From the NCBI GenBank assembly GCA_033439295.1, contig JAVTLE010000013.1, forward strand, positions 3,018,722 to 3,082,721: a DNA stretch of 64,000 nucleotides, in the 5' to 3' direction. The first letter of the stretch is position 1. Every line of letters starts with the position of its first letter. The DNA comes from Deuterostichococcus epilithicus. Lineage: Eukaryota; Chlorophyta; Trebouxiophyceae; Prasiolales; Stichococcaceae. Shown here in pieces: positions 22,001 through 34,000 of this stretch. The notes beneath the pieces were generated by a model. It was not told the DNA's origin. It worked only from the letters and a program-made list of their open reading frames with translations, and ran no database searches. A program made the translations under genes and the position numbers.

Positions 22001-25000
22001 GCGACCAGCCTGTCCCACAGCCAGATGCTCAGAGCGTGACACGCATGCGGTGTGTGGGTGGCGGGCGGGCATTTCGAACCGTCTGATGACGGTGTGCCAT
22101 CTCCTGTGTTTGCTCGACTTCGTCCAAGGGTTTGACGTTCGAATGCAGGGGCTGCCGGCGTTCAAGGAGCCCGACCTGCGATGGTGGCAGCGCCGTAAGG
22201 TGGTCGCCGCCGATGCGGCGGCGGTGGCAGAGCTGACCACCATGGAGGCACGCCTCACACTGGAGCAGGTCGCGCATTTCAGGTGCGGGCGCGCTCAACA
22301 TGCCGCAAACCAGTCGCAAGCTGTGGTGTCAGACACACACAAGCGGAGGCCACACTGTTCACCGGCTGCTGAGGCGCGCCTGGTGTCTGCTGGTGCGGTG
22401 TTCCTGCTCGCCTGGTTGCTGGAGCTCGGGTTGGTTCCAGGCCGCGTTTTCTGCGTTGCGCAGGGCGGGCATTGCAGCGGTGTACTGCAGCAACCTGGCA
22501 GACAGCGGCGAGGCAGTGGCGCGCGCCATGGTTGCTGTCGACGCTATCATCGCCTCGCGCGGCGTGCCGTCCGACGACGTGCTCGCCATGCTCTTCCCCA
22601 GCCCGAAGGTGCGGTGAACCTACCTTCCTCCCATTCTCACATCCGGCACAGGCAGCTTGCCAACGCAGCAACTGATCAAGCTGGTGCGTGCATTGACAAC
22701 CAGCTGTGCTACATGCGCTGCACGGGCACGTTCGGGATCTCCGTCTTCAGGTCCTCCGTCCCCGGGCTGCACCTTCGCCCAGTCGCCCCGCCCCTCTGCG
22801 CGCAGGTGCCCAAGGTGCCCCCGCCGCCACTGGTGATGCTGCGCCTGACGGCGTCGNTGCGGCGGGCGGGCGCGGTGCTGCTCCTGGGGCCCGCTGGCCG
22901 CGGCGGCGCGCGGCGCCTGGAGGCGACGCTGTCCGGCGTGGCATTCTCGCTGGCAGAGGACTCGGAGGTGCGCCTCGGCAGCACCTCCAGGGTTCAGGGC
23001 TTCTCCTGACACGTTCAAACCTACGATCGTGGGTCCAGGGCATGTCAGCAGACGATGCGCACAGCAGGGCGACTGGGGAGCTTGTGCACGGGGTCCCGGC
23101 GGGTGCGGAGCAGCAGCACTTGCCAAGACGCGGTCTCTGGTGACGATGTTTGTGGGTCTGTCGGCTCTGCACCGGTGCACATGGAAACCATGGAAAGTCG
23201 CAAGTCGCAGCTGCAGGCCCCATGCCCCATCACCTGTGCCGCGCTGCAGCTTGCGCTGGCAGTGGAGGCCGTGTCTGTCGCCGCGACGGCGGCTGCGGCA
23301 GAACAGCACCTGCCGCCGCTGCTGGCCAGCCCCTGCGCGGCGGCGGGGCGGTACCACCACATCGCGCGCTCGTACGCCGGGCTGGCGGAGGTGTCGGCTG
23401 CGGCGGGTCCGCGGCGGGGGGCGCCGGCCCAGCAACCCGCGGCCCCGCCGTTCCTGGACGCCCGCATCCACATGTCGCCCGGGGAGTTCGTGCAGGTACG
23501 AGCCGGGTGCTGGTGGTGTTGCGCGCAGCAAAACCTGGGCTACAGGGAATCGGGCATGTGCCTCGTCCAGCAGAGGGTCATGTGTGGGTTGGATGTGAAG
23601 GGAACGCAGCAGCGGTGCATCGCAAGGGCGAACGACTGCTGCCATTGCCCCTGTGCGGATGAAACGCTGTGTCGTGCAGCCGTTCTGCAGGATGTTCAGA
23701 ATCGTCGAGTCTGTCTTCTTGCAGCTGCCTGCGGCAAAGGAGCATGGGCAGGGCGGCGCCGACTCGCCCATCACGCAGCGACGGCCGGCCCGCTCGCTGC
23801 TGCGTGTCGCCCTCGCGGCCATCACCGTCAACTACGAGTCCGCCACCCTGAACGCGGCCATGGCGAGCCTCTGATTTGCTCGGCCGATGCATCGCACCTG
23901 GCCCTGGTCTTCGCATCCTGCTGCGGTCCAGCCAAGATGCAGCAGCTCAGGCATGACGCCATACCGCCCGCATCTCGAACAGAAGCATCAGCAATAGGTC
24001 CATCTCGCAGTGTTGTGCATCAGTCCAGAGCCGCGAGGCCGCTGCGGAGGCTGTGTGGCAATCCTTGTCAATGTTCTCTGGCAGAACCCCCTGAACCCAA
24101 CACCGCAGGATTTCTACGCCCACGTGGTCGGCTACATCGCGGACAGCGACGAGGTGAACGACACCTGCTTCTCCAATGCGGCGCGGGACCCCTCCGGCAG
24201 CTCCTCGGCGGTCGCCGTCGGCGGCAATGCGCAGATGGAGGGCGTCCCCAAACTCGTCTCCCAGGTGACTCGAAACCGAGACAGCGAAGGACAGCGCGCG
24301 GTGTTTGTCAGGTTTGCAGTGAAGCTGCTGCGGTGCCTTCTCCGGTAGGCAATGCAGGGTCGTCTCTGACAATGGGCCTGCATTTCTCACCTGCATGAGA
24401 CGCTGCACCCACCTTGCCAGCTGCTCAGCACCGTCGGTTCACATCGACTTCGCGTGCATGCAGACCTTTGCGCGGCACGGGCTGCCGATGGCGTCGGCGT
24501 TGGCGGCGCCGCCGCTGAACGTCGCGGTCACCTGCCCCGGTGAGCATCCTCCGCTTTGCTGCACCTGCCTGCCGCAGGCGCTGCACCGCCACCTCGTACC
24601 TCCCCAGCAACAATAAACGTGTAGGCAAGCATCTAGCAGGCTGGAACGTGCACGACCTAGGAGCTGTTCATCCGTGGATTGACGGCTGTGGCATCTGCTG
24701 CTGAACTGCTGTGGCGTTTGCTGCAGCGGTGGTTGTGCGGCTGCCCTACTTGTACGACGACGCGGTGCTGCGGCCGGACGCGCGCTCCTCCGTGGCGCCC
24801 TACGAGGCACTGGCGGTCGTCTCCGATGTGCAGGTGCCAACACGTTCCTCAGCCTTCTGGGCGTGTAGGCAAGGGCATGCAGGGCATCTACAATGGGATC
24901 GGCTTGCTTGGGGGACATGCCGAGCAAATGGCAATAGCAACTGCCAGTCCCGTCTAATGCAGGACGGCTGCTCGTAGGCCTGCCCTGCCAGGCGGGCATG

Positions 25001-28000
25001 GCACTCTTCCATACCTGCATCCTGCCGGTGGCTGCCTGTGACTGCCGGACGCTGCCTGTCGTTGCATACGCCTCTGGCCAGCACAGCAGCCGTTTTGCTG
25101 CTTCCATACACAGCAGTACGTCGTCGAGCCCTCGAGGAGCAGCGCAGTCCTGGCTTCAGGCCTCATCGCAAGACGTGACGCGTCCACAGCCTCCAGGTCT
25201 GCGCTCCCTGCCGCGCAGGCGACGATCTTTGGGGACGACTTCTGGCACTTTGTGGACCAGTACCGGTCCGGCGGCGGCGCACTGCAGCGCTGCGGCCTTG
25301 GGGCCTGGCTGGACCTTTTCTGCGCGCATGCGCCGCAGGACGGGCAGCAGGCGGGTGGTCGGACTTCTCACTTCTTGCCCACTACTTCCTATCTTGCCCC
25401 GGGGAAGTCGTCACTGACGGCGCATGATGCTGTTGCCCATGCGCAGCGGGCGCCTGGACGTTACACAGGACATCGTCCTTGCTGTGCTGTCAAGCTCTTT
25501 CTTGCCGGCTTCCGTAATGCCGATGCCGTGCTGGCGCCGCAGGTACTGGATGACGCGGGCCTGGCGGCAATGTGCCGGGTGTGGGCGCACCCGGAGGACG
25601 CGCAGACCCACTTCCAGGCGCGTCCCCTCGCTCGGCGCATCCTGTGCTGGATCGCTCAAAGAGTCTACCAGGACCTGAGTGGTACATTCGAGCCCGGCAG
25701 CCGCAGCCCTGTCCACCAGGACCCACCCCGCTCTTGGCAGGTGGAGGCGCCGGCCAAGGATGGGGAAGCGCGGTGCCGCTGGAGCGTCCCTGTTTCCTGG
25801 AGTAGTCTCCACTGTTGGATGACATGCTGAACGGGAGATTCGAAAGCACAGGCACGGCGGGGCAGCATGTACTCTGGGGCAGCGGCATCGTCGCAGTTCA
25901 GCCTGGAGCGGCCGTCCGCCAGCCTGCTGCGCATCGCCACCACGGGGCCGGCCTCTGCGCAACGACCCAGCCCAGCGAGCTTCCGCCGGCCGCGCGGCAG
26001 CGCCGAGTACGGCGGCGAGGTACCTGCCTGCAAGGTGGGTGCATGGGTCGAATGTATCTGCCTGTCTGCTCGTGGCATTACTGGCTGAATGAACAAGTGC
26101 GCAGGGCATAGACAGACACAGCCGGCAGCCTGCCCATCAAAGCAGCTTCTTCAACACGTGGCCTGCTGCATGTTCCCAAAGTTCGGGCCTGAGCTGGTCA
26201 AGCATACAGCGGATGCCTTTCTGGTTTTCAAGTCAGTCAACATCGTGACACCCAGGGCAGTCACAGGTGACCGAGCAGTGCCGCCATGCGCAGGGGGAGT
26301 TCCTGCCGCTCATTCCTATTGCGCGCCTGGCGGCGGCGAGGGCGGAGGGCGCCTCCCGCACTGCGCCGCTGCCGGCGCCGCCCGGCAACACGTCCCTGGG
26401 CCTGGCGGTCTCAGCTCTGGGCGTCCAGGCAAGCGCATGCTCGGCGCGGTGTCGCATGCGCAGCCCGCCGGCCTGGCCTGTAGGCCGACGCGTGTTGTGC
26501 GGCATCAGGACCCGTGGCTCGCTTCCTGCCCCGGCAGGGGCATTCCAGGTGCAGCGGGAGGTGCTCTCAAGGAGCGGTGCCGACTGCGCCGGTTTGGGCC
26601 CAGACCTGTTCAGGAGGCAGTCCAGGCATGCCTGTTGGAGCTCCAGCACAGCCGGGCAGACAAACGGAACAGAAGTGCGTGCTGCCGTCGCAGGTGTGGG
26701 TGTCAGGATACCAGGTGGCGCACTGCTTGGCGGTGGCGGAGCGGGTGCTGGAAACGTTCCCACGCATGCGCGCCGCGCCCCTGCCGCCGCTCGCGGCCGC
26801 GGTCGCCGCTGAGGTGGGCCTGCCTCACACGCTTTGTCGTCAGCTGCGCTTTAGCCTGTTCGTCATGCCAGGGCTGCACAGCTGTCTTGCAGCTTCACAG
26901 CTGCTCGATGGGGTCCACCTCGATCTGAGAGCCCAGGTCGTGGCTATTGATACGTCCTGTTCCGTCGCTCTGGCTCCGCATTTGCACCCACATCCGTTCT
27001 CGGCTCCTGCAGGCTGCAAAGGAAGCAGTGCCGGAGGTGGTGTCCACGCTCGCAATCATGCGCCGGCGCCAGCGGCTGCTCATCTCAGCGGAGATCCCCC
27101 TCATAACCGTCCTCTGCTTCGTGAGCTTCTTGAAACCTGAGAGATGTGAATCGCTCATCCGTGGACCGGACTCCAGATTCTCAAGACCCTGTCGTCTTGC
27201 TTGGGAGCCAGCAGTCTCAAGCTCGTGGCTGACCTGCGACAACGGCTGCTGCAGGTGGCAGGTCCGGCTGGCGCCGCCGTGCCGCCCGCGCAGCAGCGAC
27301 AGCAGTCCGGCCGCGCGCATCGATCCAGCACCGGCGGCGGGTATGGACGAGAGGGCCCCGCTGGCGACACCGCCTGGGAGCAGAGCGTGCTGCCGGTGTA
27401 TGGCATCTCGCTCGTGGCGGCCCGCGCCGCATGCAAGTACAAGGTGAGGCTGACGGACTCCGCACACAAGGGCAGTTGATAGAAGAGCACCAGGAAGCAG
27501 TGTAAGCTGACGGATGACAGCACCCCGAATCTGTTTGCGCGCTGTGCATTGTTGCCGCATGAAGACAGCTGCGGAGAACGGCTTGCGAACTGAAAAACTC
27601 CCCCTGAACACTTCGTTGCCGACTCCGTCAGGGCACGGGCGAGATCTCGGCGGGGCTGCTGGTCGACGGCGCCATGGTGCGCGACCTGACCAGCCCGCCC
27701 ACCGCCAAGCACGCCTTCATCCTGCGGCCGCTGCCGACGCGGGCTGCTCGGCTCGACGCCTTCTCTGCCGGCCAGCGGAGCATCATGCTGCACTATGTGG
27801 CCGTGCGCCCCGCCGTACGGCGGTGCGCCTGTCCTGCCCGACTTCAGCAAACCCGACTTCCTCTCGAGTCCTCTTCTGGGCTGACGCTTGCTGCTGGCAG
27901 ACATCAATCGGTCTGGGGTCGTCCGCCAGAGTGTGTGTCAAGTCGTTGTTCCGGTGTCGGCGCGCCATGCCTACTGAGCGCGTTCTGCAGCCCGCTCCCG

Positions 28001-31000
28001 CCTGGCACAGTTGTGAACTACCACAACGGTTGAGACGGTGCTGCCACCTGTGCTCGAGCACGTCACGCTGGTCATCTGCACAGGTGGCTGCGGGCGGTGC
28101 AGACGGTGCTGCTGCGGCGGCGTTCGGAGCGGCGCGGCGGCCTGCGGCGCCACGGCGGCAGCGGCACGCCCCTGAGCGCGCTGCCGGGCGGCGTGGTGGC
28201 TGGACCGCAGCTGTCCTTTTCTTTCGAGCGTGGGCCTGACGCGGCGCTGCTCACCACGCAGGCGCCCGAACTGCCTCCGGCGCCCGCTGAGCTGTGCATC
28301 CAGGTGCTGACATGGCGACAGCTTGCGTGCCACCATGCTGCTTCCCCCCAGTACAGCAGTGTCTGCGGGCAGCATCGAACACGCTGCCTGCGTGACAGAC
28401 TATTCAGTCCAAGGAGCACCCACAGCGGCGTGTCGACTGTGCGCAGCAGTGTCGGCCGCCACCCCCGAAACACAGTGCCCCACCATGATGCGTTTGCCAT
28501 CATCTGACCACCCGTGCCTCCGACTCTCCATCGCAGGTGGGCCACCTGCTGGCCTTTGTGCAGGCGCAGCCGGGCGACCGCGCGCTGCCGCTGGTCACGC
28601 AGACCATGGAGCTGATGCGCAACGCGCACCTGGCGGCCGGCCGGCGGGCGTCCGCCGCGCACGCAACCGCCGGCGGGCGGCCGCTGCCGCGGCGCCCCNC
28701 GCNGCCGCCCAAGANGTCCGCCACGACCGCCTGCGGCCTGGTGGTGCGCATGTTCGCTTGTCCGGTCTCATCTGGTTCACTCACCCATCATGCCGCGTCG
28801 ATTCGATGAGCGGATTGCGCACACAGGAAACGCTGACAGTGGAGCCGCGTCTCCGCATCCCCTGCAGTGCAATGACACAGCGAGCTGCAACCTTGCTGCG
28901 CCCGACTGCCGCCAGGCGGAGGTGCAGCAGCTGGTGTGGCTGGCAGCCACCTTGCTGATGGAGGGCCTCGGGCTGCGGGATCGTTCCCGCGCCGCAGGAC
29001 TGCCGCTGACGCCATGGAAGTAGTCGAACACCCCTGATGTGCTTCCCCGGCGCAGGTGAAGCTGCAGCTGGTGGGGCTGGACGCCATCCTGCTGGTGGAG
29101 GGCCGCGAGCTGGTGTACTTCAAGCTGCTGGACGTGGACGCCTTCCTGTCGGCGGCGCCCAAGGGGGGCCGCCCGCTGCCGGGCGACGCCAAGCTCACGC
29201 TGGCGCTCAACGCCGGCGACGTGGCGCTGCGCGACCTGCAGGTGCGCACCCTAAAGTCGAGACCCTGAAGTCCCTCGACGGGGCCTGGCTGCTTTGCTGC
29301 CCGTCCGGGGGCAACCGCAGGTCTGGGCCGCCCCTGCTCCCTGTGCTCTGACTGCGTCGGCTCCTGCCTGCGGTGCATTGTTGCGGCTGGCGCCTTCGGG
29401 TAGCTTCTCTTCGTTGCCCTTGTAACAGTCAGCCTTGAGTGGGTCTGCGCAGCATCATGCGCGCCCTGCCACTGATGTGCAGTGCTGTGCAGTGCTGCAG
29501 TATTGCGAGAGGCACTTGATTGTCGTCGGTCAAACCAGCCGCCTTCACAGTCCCCTCGATGCCTACAGGCGCGCCAGGAGCACAGCAATGTGCTGCGGCC
29601 CAGTGCGACCGGCAAGTACACAGAGGTGCGGCTCACGCTGTGCGTGCCAGCGGCCGGGCCAACGCAGCTGGCGCTGGAGGTGGCGTCTCCGCGTATACTG
29701 CTGCTGCAGCGCTTCGTGCTGGACGTCATATACGCCGTCAAGCTGTTCCTGGTGCGCTGGGATCGTGGGCCCTGGCCGCGCTCAGGGTTCCTGGAAACCG
29801 TCAGCGGTGCCGCTGGCATGGCGCACTGTGGAGCTTTGCTGCTCCTCGCGGTCGCGCTTGTGCTGAGAGCGCGTTGAGGGGATGCATGGCGTCTCCGACA
29901 GCTCGTTGTGACGACCGCTGAACGTCATGGTGCACCCTCGGCAGGTGGCACTGGCGCCGGCCAAGGCGGCTCGGCGCGGCCTGCGCGAGGCGGCCGCCAC
30001 GGCAGCGGCGCCGACCGCAGCGGCAGCGGAGGCCGGCACCGGCGCGTGCCCCCTGCCGCCGCCGCGCGAGATCAAGGCATCAATGCGCGCGCTGGAGGCT
30101 GCAGAGGCGGGCGGGGAGGCGGCCGCGCCGCCCCCGCCGCTGGCGTTCAGGCTGACAGTGGAGGACCTCGCTCTCCTGGTGCCCATCGACTCCAGGTAGG
30201 ACGGGTTTTGCTGTGACCGCCCTTCTCCTCGTGCAGCATGCTTGCAGCTTTCGATTGCGATGTGCTCGGGTCAGAGCGGCTCCGCGTCAGTCGAGTGCAT
30301 GAACCCGCAGGCTGTGCATGACCGCAGTGCTGCTGAGCCTGATTGCGGCAATCAGGCCACGTCTTCTCAGACCTCAAGGGGTCATGCGGTGTGCCCAGGT
30401 CGATGGAGGTGCTGGCGGCTGAGGTGGATGTCATCACGCTGGTCATGCCCGGGTCTGCTGCCCCCGCCGACCTGCTGGCGTCCGCGCAGCTGCCGTCACT
30501 GCCGGCAATGCTGTCGACGGCGATGGACGGGCGCTGCGACTATGCTCGCGGCACCTCCGTCAGCGCGCACAGCGCCGACAAGCCGGCGGCCGACCACGAG
30601 CCGCACTCTCCGCGGGCGCCGCCGCCGGGGTCGCCGCCGCCGCCGCCGCACAGTCCCGGCAGCCCGTTGCGCGGAGGTCGCGCCGCCGCCGACACGGAGG
30701 CTGGTGGCGCCAAACCTGACGCACGGCTGAGCGGCGCAGCCCCGGCAGTGGACGGCCAGGCAGCAGGAAGTAGCGAGGCGGCAGAGGCGCCCGATCAAGC
30801 CGCCGAGGCGGCGGCTGCCGCCAAGAAGAAGCGGCATGTGTGGTGGAAGCGACACACCGCCGGCGTCATCGACCTGAACGAGCCGGAGCAGCAGGGGCCC
30901 GCGCCGCGCACGCGGCCCGCTGGCGTGCTGTCGGTGCAGCTGCCGGAGGACCGGCCTGCCGGTGCAGGCCAGGACTCAGCTGGCGACGCCACAGCTCAGG

Positions 31001-34000
31001 AGACAGTGTCAAAGGCCGGCGGCAGCGGCAGCGGCGGCGCGTCAGGTGGCGGCGACCTGTCAAGGACGCCGACGGCGCACCCGCCCAGCCAGCCAGCAGC
31101 CCAGCAGTCGATGCCGGCAGACCGGCCGGCGAATGGTGGGCAGCAAGCACAGCGCACCGCAGCGTCAGCCCCTGCTCCGCAGCCGCCGCCGCTGCGCCAA
31201 GGCCAGACGCCTTTTGGCACGGTGCAAGCGCAGCAGGCGGCGCCCGGCGGGCGCCAAGACAGGCAAGCGCCTGTCTGCACGAGCACCCGCGCATTGCTTC
31301 ACAAAGCGGCCTGCTCGACTGCGGTGTGCGCATACCCACACCAGCTGACACCGAACCAGCTCGCCCAGTTCTCGTGCTGCTTGCGCGTGGCACGACCCCT
31401 CATGACGCGCCCCCTGGCCGTCGTTTCGCGCCATGTGCCGAGGCTGCTAGCCCGTGGATGGCACAGGCAGCAAACCGGCGGCGAGAATTCGCAGGCGGCG
31501 GGCCTGGTGGAGACGACGCAGCTCACGGTGCTGGCGACTGGACTTGCTATCGCGCACGCCTACTTGGAGCCCACCAGGTGCCGCGCCACGCACATCGATT
31601 CAGACACCTCTGGGTCGGCTCGTGAGTGCATATCTTTTGACAGTAACTCTGTCGTTCAGGCGGCTGGCTGCAGCACAGACACCGGCATCGCAGTCGGCAT
31701 CAGAGAGCTCGACCCGCAGAATCCAGCAAGACCAGCCGTAGGAACGCCCAGAAACTCCCGACTCACGTGGTCTGAGAGTGAGCAAGGCAATCTCACGAAA
31801 AGGTGCACGTTGGTTTCGGATATTGCAGGAGGGAGGACGGCAACGAAGAGCCTTTTGTGAGCTGGCGGCCGCGCTCACTGGCCGGCTTCCCATGGCCGGG
31901 CACACGCTGGGACGTAGGCCATCGGTGGGACCCTCTTGCTGCAATTACAGCCCGTCTGCAAAGCACACTTTCCATACGAGTCTTGACTGGCCATAAAGCT
32001 GCACACCCTGTGCAGGCGGACAGCAGCAGCATGTGTCCAGCAGCTCACTCGCTGCACACATGCACACTGCCAACCTGAGTCTGACACCTGGCTGCCAATC
32101 CGATGTGGCGCATCCTCTCCTCATCCCCAACATGCTGTGCTCGCAGCTCGACCGTTGTGTCGCCCACGAACCTGGGGGTGCTGCTGTTCGAGCGGCCGGG
32201 GGTGCCAGAGCCGGCGGTGCACATTGCGGCGACGCGCGTGCACGGCGTCATGAACCAGCGCAACTACCAGGCCATCATGGGCATCGTCAAAGGTGCTTCC
32301 TTGCATGATCGGGGCCTCTTGCCAGACGACCATTCGCATCATGATGCTCTCGTCACGCACCCCTCCGGCCTGAAATGTCAAGCCTGTGCACAGTGTGCTA
32401 CGGCACCCGCCCAGAGTCACTGGTGCAGGACCAGGCACCAGATCGTCGAATGCTGCGCCGCTGTGCTCACGGCCCCGCGCTGCACAGACGTCGCTCTGCG
32501 GCTGTGCAGGCAACATCAAGGAGGGGTCCAGCTTCTCGGGTGGCCGCAAGCCGCCGGACCAGGAGCGGCGGCAGCGCACCCGCCTGAACACCGCCTTCAA
32601 GTTCGGGCCGCTGCGGGGCGACCCGCCACGCTTCCGCCTCACCGTGTCTGTGCCCGACCTGCGGGTGCGCAGGTTTTAGGGTTTACGCTTTTCACCAGCA
32701 TCAGCTGTTCGCCTCCGGTTTCCCACCTTTTGGTACGACTCACGAGGAAGCCTGCGTCACACATACTCACAGCGACGGTAGGCAATCAGGTCGTGGCGAT
32801 TGCCTGCTTCAGGATTCGTTGCAAAACATCGAGGCCTGAGCGGTGCCGTGCCATACATTAAATCACCGATCCGGAATGTACTCTATGATGATGTTTATTA
32901 TCATCAGGGGGTGCTGGAGGCGGATCCCACCTGCTGGGACAGCCCGCCGGCGGCACCGACGGCGGAGGNCGCGACGCGCGNGNCGCTGCGGCCGCGGGCG
33001 CCCGCACCTCCTTCCTCCTTCTTCGACGACTTCCTGGGCCGGGCGCCGCGCCACCGCCCGCTGCTGCTGGGCACTGCGGCTGGCGTGGTGCTGGACCTGG
33101 GCATCCTGGGCCGCTCCAAGGCGGTGCACATCGCGGTGGCGGCGGAGCGCCTGGCGCTCGACGACCTGCGCCTGGCATACAGGTGCGCGGGCTTGCATGG
33201 AGGCGGCAGGGTGGCGATGCCGCCCTGCCGCAAGCGCTGCGAGCCACAGACTCGCTCTTGCACTGTGTCCTGCAGGGGTTTCTGAGTCTGCTGCGAGGCA
33301 ACCGGAGTGTGGCATTTGCATCTGTTCAGCCGGCCTCGATGCAGCGCCCACTTCTGTCTGTCTGACTGACAGTCGGTGTCCTCGTCGAAACAGGATGCAG
33401 CGGCCCGCCGCCGCGGAGCCAATCGCCTGGCTGGGCTCCAGCGGCGGCAGCCCCGCAACGCCGCANCAGCCNCTGGCGCAGCTGCTGCAGCCGAGGGGCG
33501 CGGGCCGCCGCTCCATCTCGCCCGCGCTGCCGCGATCGGTCACCGGGCGCTCGGCGCCGCAGCCAGCGCGGGTGCGCGCTCGCAGTGCTGTCCGCTGTTG
33601 TGCGACTGCTTGGCGGGCACAGGTGTCCAAGGTCGTTGCCGATGCTGCTTGCGTGGCTGCCGGAGGCACGCTGCCGGTATGCAGCTGCATTTCCGCTGGC
33701 ACGCCAGCTGGGCATGCACGCCTTGACCTTCCGACGACCTGGCTGCAATGCGCAGGGGGCGCTGCGGCGGACATCTTCCCTGCGCAAGCGCACGCCCCCA
33801 GCCCCGGCGCCGCTGGCTGCCACGCCACTGAACCCCGCCACGCCGCCCATGGCCAGCCCGCCGCCTGCTTCCACCGCGGCTGGCGACAGCCTGCACCCCA
33901 TGTTCGGCTGGCAGGTGACCCTGCTTTTCGACCCTGAGGAGCTGCGTGCATCGTGACGCCCGGCATGTGCAGACAAGCTTGCAGCGTCGCCATCCAGGCT

